64,000 nucleotides of DNA from Adiantum capillus-veneris (lineage: Eukaryota > Streptophyta > Polypodiopsida > Polypodiales > Pteridaceae): assembly GCA_014529385.2 (NCBI GenBank), contig CM043953.1:80422338-80486337 (forward strand), read 5' to 3'. Positions 37,301 to 48,482 of this stretch are shown here, in pieces (within the stretch, counting starts at the first letter, position 1; each line of letters begins with the position of its first letter). Both the position numbers and the translations under genes were made by a program. Below the pieces are notes generated by a model that was not told the DNA's origin, did no database searches, and was given only the letters and a program-made list of their open reading frames with translations.

Positions 37301-38801
37301 CACAATCTTGAACCCATGCAAGGCACATACACCAAGGTGATACCTTGTCGTCCGGGAGGACTCCGGCTATGAGGGGGGGAGGCATTCTCAAATGCGGACC
37401 CAATGGTAGAAAGAGCAAAAAAGGGCATGTTTTTCGACTATTTTTAAGGGTTCTCGTTTGATTGCGAAATTTTCTGGACTAACCCAACTACATATGCCCT
37501 TATACAGCATGAATCTACAAGTATATGGGGCCAAACACCAAATCAAGCCCCTATGTGTGTGTATATAAGTAAAAATAACCATTTTTCGAGCAAAATATTG
37601 GTAAAACGGAGAATCCGGCCATAAAAATTGCATGTGAGTGTATATAATGTTTTGCGATGATGTTTTTGATTTACTATGATTTTTGGGAATTTTTTGGGTT
37701 TAATTTGCTATTTTACTTTTAATTTTACTAATTTTCGGCAGAAAAACTTCAAAAATACAAAAAGCAGGTGAAAAATGGTCGTAATAAAAAACAAAAAATA
37801 TGGGGATGATCAGTGACTATAGGACAACCTATGGTACAATGGGGGTGAAATTATGAGAATGGAGCGGAAAGCGTGTTTTGGCAAGATTTTGACCGAAACG
37901 GCAAATTTCTCGAAAACTGGGCAAATGGAGTCCAAATCGAGAAATTTTTGAGCCTAAACCGCATCTCGCAAGAATTTGGGAGATGTTTGTTGTTGTTTGT
38001 TGTTTTTTCGTGCATGTTTGTTGTTTTGTCGCGAAAACTAGCGTAGGGTTCACACAGAAAGTGGGCAGTAGAGACCTACAAGTAGAAGTGGCCACCCAAC
38101 GGCTAACCCAAAAGCAATGAGACTTCATTGGAAGCTTACCCTAGCATAGGAGACCACTTTTGGATGACCAAAGGTAGTAGAAAACCATCGGGAAAAACCC
38201 TAATTCCTAGAGCCCCGCAAGAGGCCACCAAATGGGAAATCGGTGGAAAGGCGCCCAAATGCTACCAAAACTCATGGGTAGGAGCATCTCAACATGCTCG
38301 ACAAGTCTATCTAGCCCACATGGCTATACGGTGACCCGAAGTGGCACTAAATTTCAGAAATGGCATCAGACACAAAGCGTCAAATACCTCTCGCGGCCAA
38401 ACCGCATGTCCGTTTGCCACCAAACTTCACGAGCGGCTTTCCTAGACCATCAACAACCAAGTCCTATGGTGGTAGACCACCACAAGTCATCGACGACATG
38501 AAAACACAACCACGGGTGCTTCCAGAGCGACAAATTGCCAAACGGAGCTCCGTTGAAGCTAAAGTCGACCAAAATCATATGCCAGGGATCCCAAAGGGAT
38601 CGGGAAGCTATGGAGACCAACATCAAGAAATTTCATCGCCGAAAAGCATTCCAAAAGTCAGAAAACGCCTCGGAGGCCCTGAAATCCACACAGGGAGTTT
38701 CTTTCTATCAATTTGACTTTTTTGTTGAAATAATGCTTAAAAGGGACTCATGGGGGCTCAGGGCGAGTACCAGTAGCACCTCCAGTATAATTTTCATCAG
38801 G
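37301..38801 (+). other. Non-coding spacer between pol and the extra gene
   Basis: No supported gene. A G-run purine stretch (GAGGGGGGGAGG) at 37371-37382 resembles a polypurine tract and could be an internal priming site or a relic. The rest is AT-rich then mixed, with short ORFs lacking recognisable content. Confidence 0.45.
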
Positions 38802-39674
38802 AGACATCCTACACGTAGGATGTCTCAAGGCCAATTCTTGGCACCAACCCCAACATCTCTCATCACACAAAGTTTTTGAATAGCCTGTACATGCTAACCA
38901 CCAAGTTTCATCACATTTGGACAAAAATTGACCTCATGTGCACCAAAAAAAACGCAAAGTCAGGGCATAGAGGCAATGATGGTCCATAGACCTACTAAAA
39001 CTTGTCCAAATCCATGAAACTTGCACAATACACTCATGAGCACATTGCCAACCTATCTGTGTGGTCAGATGTAAAAAATGATGAAATAGACATCCTACGC
39101 GTAGGATGTCTAAATGACATTTTTGGCCCCCAGATGGTATTTTTCAACTCCAGATCTCTTTATGACCCTTTCATGAGCTCATATATCAAGTTTCAAGTCA
39201 TTCCCATCTCTTTTGGCCTCCAACACCTCCAAGATGCACTTTTTGAGCCCAAAAACACTACACATGCTCTTACTAACACCAATTCTCGTCCAACTCAAAA
39301 TCTAAGAGCAGGGCCATGTTCCACATGCCAAGAGCTACCCCACAACCAACTTCAAGGTATTTTGATGAAAAATACATCTTATATCTCCAGCATCATTTTG
39401 AACTTCTGTGCAAAAAAATGACTTCATGGGAGCCATTACCATGGTGCAAGGAGCTCATATATCAAATTTCAACCCATTTGAATATCATTTGCCACCTGTT
39501 GTGGACATCCTACCAATTTATGAGCCTAAAGCCTGAATCTGCTGCCCAAAAATGCACTTTTTGATGCCCAAACCCAATTCCAATCACATAGCCATGTTGC
39601 ATAGGCCAAGGACCACCAGCATGCCAAGTTTCACCAAAAACTGATGAAATAGACATCCTACGCGTAGGATGTCT
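38802..39674. repeat. Palindrome cluster 2 (three 24-bp copies) before the extra gene
   Basis: Copies at 38802-38825, 39088-39111 and 39651-39674; the last two are perfect. These two also share the left flank TGATGAAAT. The cluster lies upstream of the extra gene just as cluster 1 lies upstream of gag. Confidence 0.85.
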
Positions 39675-39854
39675 AAATGATAAATTTTAGCCAAAAAGCC
39701 ACTGTGAGCACATGCAGGGTTTCCCAAAGTTTCTTTTAAGTTTTATTTTCAATTTTCAAGTCATTTGGATAGTTTCATTTGGATAGTTAAAACTCAGTTT
39801 CTCAGCTGATATGGAAAAAACGCGAACTTTGGACTACTGAGTGCAACAGGATCC

Positions 39855-42800
39855 ATGGCAGCCGCAAAATCACCGACAAAGAAGAAGAGAATGACAATAA
39901 AAGACTACTTGGAATAAGTAGATCCATTTGTCATCCCAGAAGGAACTCTGAAGCCAACCAGCACATGGATACAGGAGGATTTGCTAGAGTCCAATGATTT
40001 GAAGATCTACCAAGGCGTGTTCAAAGGTACTGAAGGAAATGCAATAGAGCTACCCATGCTACCTCGGGAGCTCAATGAGTTTGTCAAAATCAAGATGGGA
40101 GAATACCTAGAGAAGATAGATCTCCATAACTACTTTGAAACTCTGCCAGCGGGAATCGACATCAAAAGAGTGTGGGAGTTTGTAACTACTATCAAGGAAG
40201 ATGGAGTGGCCAGAGTCACTGATCTACAGGGCAAGCCGGACACTATGATCATCATCAGAGAGAGGGTGGTGGCAGCCGCACTAGACCTCTCCAACAAAGG
40301 GGATAGTGTGACCAAGAGAAGAGATGAAGTCAATGTGTACTCAGAAAAGAAGAGAAACTACACCTTTGAAGACATTGCAAACCCTAAAGTGGCTATCATG
40401 AGCCAGCTCTACAACCTGTACTTCCACATGTGTACAAAGTGGCCACAGAAGTACAAAATGCTGCCTGCTACCACCTTCACCTGGGCAATGTAGAAGAGCA
40501 AACCAAAGGTGATCAATTATGCGGCTTATATCCATGACAACCTGGTGAAGATGGGCAACAAAAACCCCACCTACATTGTGCCAGGTGAGCTGATAAAAAA
40601 AGTGGTTTATGGGGCATTGCACGCCAAAGGAAAGTGGCCTGACCCTCCATCTTAGAATGATTGGCTAAGGCTGAAAGAAGATAAAGAGGAAGAATAGCCC
40701 AAAGCACCCAGAGTTGCCACAAGGTTGAAGCGCCGGCTTGAGACCGTGCTAGAAGAGCCGCCAGAGCCAAAGAAAGGAAAGAAGGAAAGTGTACAAGTAC
40801 CGATCAAAGAAACCAAGTCACAGAAAGCAGCGCGGCTAGAAAGATTGATGGAAAGCTTCAGAGCCGAGAGAGCACTGAAAGGAGATTTTAACGATCTGTG
40901 GAAGCCCTCACTAGAGGCCATGTCGGGATCATCCCGAAGGGTGCACAGAGATAGATTTGAATACTACATCAAGAATTTTGAGATTTTGGATGCTACGACA
41001 GAAAATATCCCTAACATCCCATTTACAGAAGAAGAAGTGGATGAAGTACGATGGTAGCTGCTAGAAGAGCAGGAAGGCCAAGAAAGGGAGAGAAAAACCA
41101 AGGCGGACCGGGACTTCAAGAAGAAGCCACCAACTCCACCGTCAAGCCCGGAGTCCATCTCACCGCCATCATAACCTCCTCTTAGCCCTCCACAAACCCA
41201 AAAAAAAGAGGAGCTGGACAAATCTAAAGAATCTGGATTCAGAGCAAGAGAAGAGCCAAGAGCAAGAGTGAAAAGAAGAAGCTAAGCCCAAAGATGAGCA
41301 GCCAAAGCCAGAGGAAAGAAATTTTAGCACATTCCTTGATCTACTAGCTGCGGGTTACTCAAGAGAAGAGGCAGCCACAGTAGCCTTTGCGTTGGCAAGC
41401 ACAAGGCCCAAGGAACAAATGCAGAGCCTGCGGTTAGTAGACCTGAAAGAGATGGCCACTGATACAGTGGACCTATAGCCACCTACCAATGACTGGGATG
41501 TGGTGATGCACAAGCTAACCAGGCTCAGGGCAAAATCATTGGCCATGGAAAGTGAGATTGACAATCTCAAAGACAATGAAGTTCTTATCAAATCTGAAGT
41601 CGACACACTATAAAAATGAAGCCAAGAGCATATAGAGAAAGAAGCAGAGCTACAAGCCAGTTTGTCCACCCTTTGGCCATGGAATTACAAAGATGCCAGG
41701 AGATGGAACGAGACAATCAGACAGCAGATCAAAGACTTCAAAGAGCTGAAGAAGAATACAAAAAAATCAGCAAGTCCTTGATAGATGCAGAGAAGGAAAG
41801 GGACAAACTGACCCTACAACTTGTTGAAGAATCCAAGGAGGTGGAAGCCCTCAGGAATGCCAAAGAGAAAGCAGAGATAGAGCAAGAAGCAAGCCAGGAT
41901 GAGGTCATCGAGCTAAAAGATCATATTAAAGTCAAAGATCAAACCATCCAGAGGCTGCGGGCATCTCCTGCCAGAGTCAGAGCTACTAGCTCAACTCACA
42001 CTACTTCTGAGACTGATTTATATGAAGAACAAATGAAGGAGCTCCAAAAGGAGTTAACCCTGGAGAAGCGGCAAAGATTGATGCTGGCTGAAGGCTCTAT
42101 GGTGATGCAAAACCGACTGGAAGAAGAGCACAAGGCCATGCAAAATGAGCTAGAAGCCATCAAGAGAAAGCTCGAGGAGGCGGAGAAAATAAATGCAGAT
42201 CTAAACGACCTCCTAGTAAACATGGGAGAGCAAGCGAAAGAGGAGAAGAAAACATTTCAGAAGCAGATAGAAGAGCTGAGAGGCCAGCAACAGTTTAGCA
42301 CTGGGCCAGCAGCCATGGAGGGAATAGATATAGAGAATGTGGCAGATCCAGTGGACACCACCATGCAAGAGGAAATCCTTGTAGGACCCTCACAAGAGCC
42401 ACAAGATCTGACCCAAGAAGAAGAAGAAAAGCTGCAAAAGGCCATAGACGCGGCAATCAGAGACACAGCCAAAGAAGCCTTGGAATGGGAGCAGAGGGTC
42501 TTCAAATCAATGACTATTCAGAAGATAGATACCAGTAACCTTCGACGTGAATGGCTATAGCCCTCTCTCCCATATCCTCTGCTGAAATATGAAGCTGCCA
42601 TAATCAACAAGAGGATCAGAGAGGAGCCAACAGTGCCAATGTACAAAGTAGACGTCTCCAAGCCTGAAGGAGTCAAGCTAATAGTAGACTCTCAACCCAG
42701 ATGGAGAAAGGCATGGCTGACAAAGTATCCTCAGTATCTAATCCATTTGGTAGAGGCACCTAAAGTAATCAGAGATAACCTCAGTTTCTGTCCCCTACCA

Positions 42801-43286
42801 AGGATGAGGACATGGAAAGCCCATGAGTTGCTGTAGAGAAGCCAACCCACTTGGCTAAATTACCCGAAGCTGCCAGATTTGAAGACAGGCGAGAGAATAA
42901 GTGAGCAATATATGGTGAAAACTCTAACGAGCGCCATCAAATTGTTCACTGGCTCGCCTGACCTATCTTGCATAATGATGAGAAAGATATACAAAACACT
43001 TCTGGCAGTCTTTGAGACATTCAAACCAGGCCAGGCGACAGACAATATCTTCTTCTTTCAAGATACATACAGATGTGCATACGATCTGTCTGGTCAGTCT
43101 TCTCATGAGGTGATACATGCATTGTATCAAAGGATTATGTTTTTGCCATCTTATCACCTCCAGGCCTTTGAAGAAGCCTTCTACACCGGCTTCTTCACAA
43201 TCAGCGCAGACATATTTGGCCCGACGCTACTAGCTCAACATGCAAGATATGAGTCACTGCTCAAGATGAGAGAAAGACTACGATGA
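39855..43286 (+). pseudogene. Extra gene (about 1,140 codons) between pol and 3' LTR, unknown product
   Basis: ATG at 39855 (MAAAKSPTKKKRM) opens one frame that can be followed to TGA 43284, except about 41285-41670, where the coding frame is +1. In-frame stops include TAA 39915, TAG 40491, TAG 40653, TAG 40695, TAG 41055, TAA 41172 and TAG 42558. Parts: an N-terminal globular region (residues about 40-260, with IDIKRVWEFVTTIKEDGVA), a basic/proline-rich middle, a long coiled coil at about 41700-42290, and a C-terminal globular region (ISEQYMVKTLTSAIKLFTG). The N-terminus vaguely recalls plant transposon-associated domains. No enzyme motif was seen. Confidence 0.7.
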
Positions 43287-43324
43287 AGAAGCAGCTCAAC
43301 AGCCATGTCGGGGACGACATGAAC

Positions 43325-43338
43325 AAGGAGGGGGGGAG
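43325..43338 (+). other. Polypurine tract of the giant element
   Basis: AAGGAGGGGGGGAG lies directly before the 3' LTR start TGTTAGAAG, the expected plus-strand primer position. Confidence 0.85.
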
Positions 43339-44262
43339 TGTTAGAAGCTGAACACACCCTAGAGAAAATGACTGCTCGGTGGATTATTATTATTTTGTAA
43401 TTATTCATTTATTGAGAAAACCCGACATTTCACCTTTGTAAATATTGGGGCTTACAGAAGTTTCCAGATTGTATCCCAGTTTTGACATTTAGATTGAGTA
43501 GATGGTTAAATTGGAACATTAGGGTTTGAGATTGTAAGGTATTTATACCACTTTTTGACCTTAATGAAACCCTTTTTCATTTTAAAAAAGTTAAGTCTGT
43601 GAGTGAGCGTAATGTGTACAAGAGAGAGTGAGAGCTTCATCTTGACGCTACGCACGCACCGGTGGTCGGAATCGAGTGCGAAGAAGTGCAGCATGTTGCC
43701 CCCGACGAGAGCTACGCACCAATACCTACATTGCGCACGTACGGTCCGGTTTTGCGAGCTCTACAGACGAGCTTCATCTGGTGATTCGGTGAGCATACGT
43801 TATCCGTTTTTGCATTTCAGCATATCCACGTGTTCACATTGAGTAGAGATACATATTAGGCACTTTAGTTTTTGAAAACGATGACCTGCAAATTTCGGCT
43901 AGACATCCTACTTGATTTTGCACCAGGTGTTTCGGGTTGGGATTTTGGTTAATAGACCTCAGGGAGAGCGACCTATTGGTGTTAGTAGGGTCTCCTTCAA
44001 GTTCTATGGCGTTTTGAGACCGTTTGATGGGTATCTGGATCTTGGAAGCGTTGTAGGAAATCTCCTCTTATGCACTCCTGAAGGTTGTAGCTTAGACATT
44101 GGGTAGAGACCTCTGTAGGAATTAGTCGAGATTCGGTCGAGTGTAGATTGACACCCTATGCTTGCTTCCACGCGCCTGCGGGTCGAGCTTCGTCCTTAGC
44201 TGAAAAATCTTGTTAGGTGAGTTCTCCCTGTGCTGACGTCCGTCACGGCGTATCTGCCAACA
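43339..44262 (+). repeat. 3' LTR of the giant element
   Basis: 924 bp matching 24778-25699; it ends GCCAACA followed by the TACTC target duplication. It carries the same half-palindrome at 43901-43912. Confidence 0.9.
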
Positions 44263-45076
44263 TACTCTCCACTCCCAAGATGTGACAATCTAACCGACTC
44301 CAAACGTGCTCTAGTTGCGTCTCTCTACTGCTGAAATCTCTCAGGATTTTCCTGTGTCTCTCATGCAATCCCTGCCCACTCCTCTATGTCTAACCATGTC
44401 ATTGTTCCTGTACTTGTCTCTGGCCTTTGACGAACGATGTGACATCATCGCAATCACCAAGCTCAAGATCCAGCCATTCAAGACCGGATCGTACGCCTTT
44501 GTCGGTATTTACTCTCTATGAATGACATCAACGATATAATTCTCTATCTTGATCGTGAGCATCCCAATGCTCCATCACAGAGTGGCCAAGCTAAACTGTA
44601 CAAAGCTATGAAATTCTTTATCGCATGACCTTTCCACCCCTATCCATGATAACAGCCCCATCCTTGGTTTTGTACGTCTTGCTAGGGTCATGCTCATGTG
44701 ATTCCCAAGGTGTACGTGGTGTGTCTCTTGGTGAAATATCTACTGAAGAGAGAGATGGACGCTCTCTCAGAGGTGTGGATGCATTGATAGAACCACAACC
44801 AGAACAATCACTGCCTCCAGAACAACACCTACCTTGGGGTAATTGACACACCCAATAGAGGTGTAGGGTTGTCCAGTGTAGGGGAAACACTTGTCCTAGG
44901 CATAGGGCCGGCTATACTAGGTCTAGAGGGACCAATTCTCCAAAGGGTTTGTGCGTAAGCAATCTTCTCATGTGAAAACCGTGACAAAAAAACACCATAT
45001 GCTCGGGTGACACGCCAACCGGAGTGACTGGAAAACAAAATCTAGGAGAATATGGTGGGTCTTCATCATCAGCCAT
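44263..45076 (-). pseudogene. Second gene of the CACTA element, 5' part
   Basis: A minus-strand ATG at 45076 opens MADDEDPPYSPRFCF, and the frame continues through FCHGFHMRRLL. A possible donor (CCCAAG/GTAGGT) lies near 44836. Further open pieces (DPSKTYKTKDGAVIMD) follow to about 44620. The giant element interrupts the gene at 44262, and it resumes at 24777. It sits just downstream of the transposase on the same strand, as the accessory gene does in plant CACTA elements. Product unknown. Confidence 0.35.
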
Positions 45077-45242
45077 GGCTGCAAAACTTTATTTGATGGC
45101 ACAGATACAATATGTTAGTTCACATATCCATTAAAGAACGACTTGAGCAATGCAAATAGCAAAAACACAAATCGCTATATCTATTCAATGTTGTAGAATA
45201 ATTTAAATCCATTATAGGTAAGTGTTCAATACAAAAGAGTTC

Positions 45243-46000
45243 CTAGCAAAAATTAGTAGTCAATCTCTCATCTTGTATGAGATTTGATGCACCAAAGATA
45301 TCTATCTCAATCTGCACTTCTGCATCTTCATCATCAAACTCCACTTCTACATCGCTCTCCGCATCTACTTGCATCTTTGAGAGCTTATATCTAGGTTCAT
45401 ACATATGCTCACCACTGAACTCTAGCTCGAAATCCTCATTTACATCATCTATTGGCTGTACACTTTGGTCATGAAGCTCTTTGACCTCAATCTCCAATCC
45501 TTCACACACTTGTTTGCTCCGTGGAGCAACTTGAATAACAACGAGCGAGCGTGGTTTAGAAAAATATTCTTCATCCTTTTCATCCCATAGTGGATCTATT
45601 GTGAACACAACTTGTTCACAATGCTGTTGAAGTACGAATGTATCCTAACCATCAGTCCATATCCGTGTAGAGTTCACCTGAATCTGTCCACTCTTATCTT
45701 TGCACATTGTTGCATTAGGCCCACTAGTAATAACTTTGAGCCACTGTTGCATTAGGCCCACTAGTAATAACTTTGAGCCACTTGACATCAAAGATAAAAA
45801 TATCAAACTTCCTAAAGCTAATCTTCAAGATGTCTTGGATGTAGCCAAAGTATTCAAGCTAGCTAGTCTCTGTGTTCTCATCCCTAGCACTACTCTGACT
45901 TTCTTGGAAAAAGATTTCCCTAACCCCAATGTCGAAGGTGATCCTTCATTTGTCTATCCGTTGCACTCTAAAGTGTCTCCCATGTGACCCCACAACACCG
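45243..46000 (-). pseudogene. DUF4216-like segment and acidic tail of CACTA transposase gene
   Basis: Minus-strand fragments match the pattern of the DUF4216 region that follows tnp2 in plant CACTA transposases: a piece reading FGYIQDILKI, then IFDVKWLKVI, then CEQVVFTIDPLWDE and SLVVIQVAPRSK. A 37-bp tandem duplication (45709-45782) adds a frame change. The C-terminal part (VEVEFDDEDAEVQIEID) is strongly acidic. Stops and frameshifts show it is dead. Confidence 0.6.
45709..45782 (-). repeat. 37-bp tandem duplication in the CACTA gene
   Basis: GTTGCATTAGGCCCACTAG... through TTTGAGCCACT occurs twice with no visible change. 37 is not a multiple of three, so it disrupts the reading frame. Confidence 0.9.
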
Positions 46001-46097
46001 TATTTGTGATAGTACAAGCACATAAATTAAACAATTTCAATATTACTAAGAAATGTGGTCATATAGATTTGCAAAAAGAAGTTGTGAAAATTACATG

Positions 46098-47613
46098 CTA
46101 GTTGCAAGCCCTCGACATCTCCTCTACTTCTTCAATAATCAACAATTCATTCCTCTTTGCCTCCGAGATTGTTGAATCTAGCCTCCGAGCAGTAGGAAAG
46201 TCTCGCAATTTTTGAAGATGATATGGAAAACGAAGGTTTTTAGTGGCACGATTGTGCTTGAATTGCAATCGATCTGTCAAACGTTGTTGCTTTTCTTCCT
46301 CGTACCTCTCTAGCCACTTTTGCATGACTTTTGAGTTGAGAAGACAAAATCTCATAACCTTTTTTCCCTGATATCCATGGACCCTTTGGTATAACAAACT
46401 TTCCATTGGGTTTAAGTCGAGGCCACATCTCTGACATTACAGCATGTACATTGTCTCTTTGGGACTTGATCTCCCTTTTTCTAGTGATGATCTTCCATAT
46501 GATCTTCCCCACATTATTAAAAATTTGCATTGGGTCGAGTAGATGATTAATAAGCAAGTCACTTCAATAAAAGAGTTTATGGAAAATAGAGAGTCTCTTC
46601 ATGCCGGATGGCTTAAATCTCCCCTCGCTAGCCACATGTTCTACCAATCATTTGCTTTTAGTAGATGCATGTCATGTTTGCATATGCTTGGTCCATGTAG
46701 ATCATGTCCTCTATATTGAAAAAATCTACCATGTTCCTTGTAAACTATCTTCATTAAGTAATTAGAGTGATGAAAGCCAAGTCGAGGACCACATATCCGA
46801 CATGCATGATTGCCCAAGTAATCAAGCCTAAAAATCATAAAAATAAAATAAATGCGTTGACCAAGCCAGGTATTGCATATAGGTGAGGGTTTCAAAGACA
46901 CTTACATGAACACTCACTAAAGCCTAGCCAATTGTGCATGGTGCACATGAGAATGCCTTGCACATGGCCATGTCATCATCCGATCGGTTGGGACATGTCA
47001 ACCACACTGATCCGGGTCCACAAGATTTTACTCTCTTCTTCAAGTGGTACCAGATAGACGTCCATGTTCTTTGCCTTGTGTTTTCCTGGGACAATCAATG
47101 ACAATAGTAGATGGCTCTTATTGATAGCTAGCCATGGTGAAATATTATAATTAACCAAACAAATTGGCCATGTGCTCCATGACAAACTCTGTAATCCAAA
47201 TGGGTTCACTCCATCCATTGCTAGACCAAAACAGATACAACCAGGCTCACCCTTGAATGCAAGCCATGTTTCTTCTTTGTGCTTCTATGCACTAAGCACC
47301 TGCATCACATCATGTGTGGATCTAGTACCGATCTTTATTTTGGAATGATAGGAAGTATCAAATATCTTTGCAGGGATAAATTTTCCTTATGTGTCCTCTC
47401 TATACCTGTTTGATCCATATTTGGGACACTGTTCCAGATTTTCATACTCATTTTGCAAAAGAGTATACGATCATTAGGACATGCATGTATTTTATGATAA
47501 TCCATGTCCAAGTTATTAAGAAGCTTTTTAGTGCACAGTCGAGTAGGGAGTATGTGATTGCCTTTCGAAAAAAGTTGCTCGTTGAGCAACCTGTCAGTAC
47601 ATCAACACATTAA
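46098..47613 (-). pseudogene. CACTA (En/Spm) tnp2-like transposase remnant
   Basis: Reading the minus strand: MDYHKIHACPNDRILFCK (about 47510) is the tnp2 N-terminal signature. MDGVNPFGLQSLSWSTWP (about 47218) and VPLEEESKILW (about 47060) belong to the Transposase_21 core. CRICGPRLGFHHS (about 46800) follows. LDPMQIFNNVGKIIWKII and MSEMWPRLKPNGKFVIPK lie at about 46540-46395, then a linker RLDSTISEAKRNELL ending at 46098. The usual DUF4218 part between them is missing. The gene encodes the enzyme that mobilises CACTA elements; here it is riddled with stops. Confidence 0.8.
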
Positions 47614-47861
47614 TAAAGTACACAATATTGAACTTTGGGTGGATGCTTATTATACAATATATTTACCTAAAAATGTCTGTGACACTCATGTCATACCACC
47701 CATAAATAGACTACAAATTCAGCATTGCCAAAGCTGTACGGAGAACTAAGATTTTTGCACCATTGTAAAGCGACATACATGCGGAGTCTGCATCATCTAT
47801 CCTTCTTTATCGTTGCTCTCATGCCATTGATATGGATGTGACGATTGAGGTTGATTTGCAG

Positions 47862-48441
47862 TGTCATAAAATCTAATATCTAACCAACCCAAATGATTTT
47901 CTCATATTAAATTGATCACTTAATGTGGGAGAATAAATGGGAACAAGTGTTAAGATATAGATATGTGCTTATAGATCTATCTCAACACGGGGCCAATAGT
48001 AAAGGGGCCCAAATCAAGAGCAAGGCTAACCAATGGAGCATAAGACCTTAGGGTTAGCTTCATTGAAGACCTCCAATAATGTGTGTAAAAGTCCTTCGAC
48101 CTTAGGTAAGCTAGGGCTGAGCTTGAGGTGGGAACCCGGCCCAAGCTCGAGGTGCTTGTCGTGCTTGAGGTGCTTGTCCTGCTTGAGGTGCTTGTCATGC
48201 TTGAGGTGCTTGATTAAGATGCTTGAGGTGCTTGACTGGCTCCATGCTTGAGGTGCTTGACTTGGTGCATGATTAAGGTGCTTGAGGTGCCTTGAGAAGC
48301 TTGCCTGAGATGCTTGTGGGAACACCCCCTACTTCAAGTGCTTAGTCATGCTTGATGACTAAGAGGCTTGCTCATCCAAAGTCAAAAATATCCCTACAAG
48401 GAGTGGGGCGAGCCTACAAGGGGGGGGGGGGGATGAGAGAG

Positions 48442-48482
<41 letters not shown>

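Larger units (their letters stand above)
24778..44262 (+). mobile_element. Giant 19.5-kb Ty3/gypsy element (Tat/Athila-like) with extra gene and palindromes
   Basis: LTRs 24778-25699 and 43339-44262 differ at about 5% by eye. They are flanked by a perfect TACTC duplication (24773-24777 and 44263-44267). The primer site TTGGCGCCGCTGTCGGGGA is at 25700 and the purine tract AAGGAGGGGGGGAG is at 43325-43338. Order: 1.9-kb leader with palindromes, gag, protease, RT/RNase H, integrase with a doubled zinc module, second protease-like domain, 2.5 kb of largely non-coding DNA with palindromes, then an extra gene of about 1,140 codons. Domain order and primer site fit the Tat/Ogre side of Ty3/gypsy, which includes other giants. 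Many stops make this copy inactive. Confidence 0.9.

Noticed and set aside
26232-39674. CRISPR-like array made of the 24-bp palindromes
   Set aside because: Spacing is irregular (125 to over 11,000 bp) and the setting is an LTR retrotransposon in a plant-like genome.
39855-43286. Reassigned or read-through stop codons in the extra gene
   Set aside because: Stops are both TAG and TAA and there is also a frame excursion; the neighbouring pol has the same type of damage, so ordinary decay is simpler.
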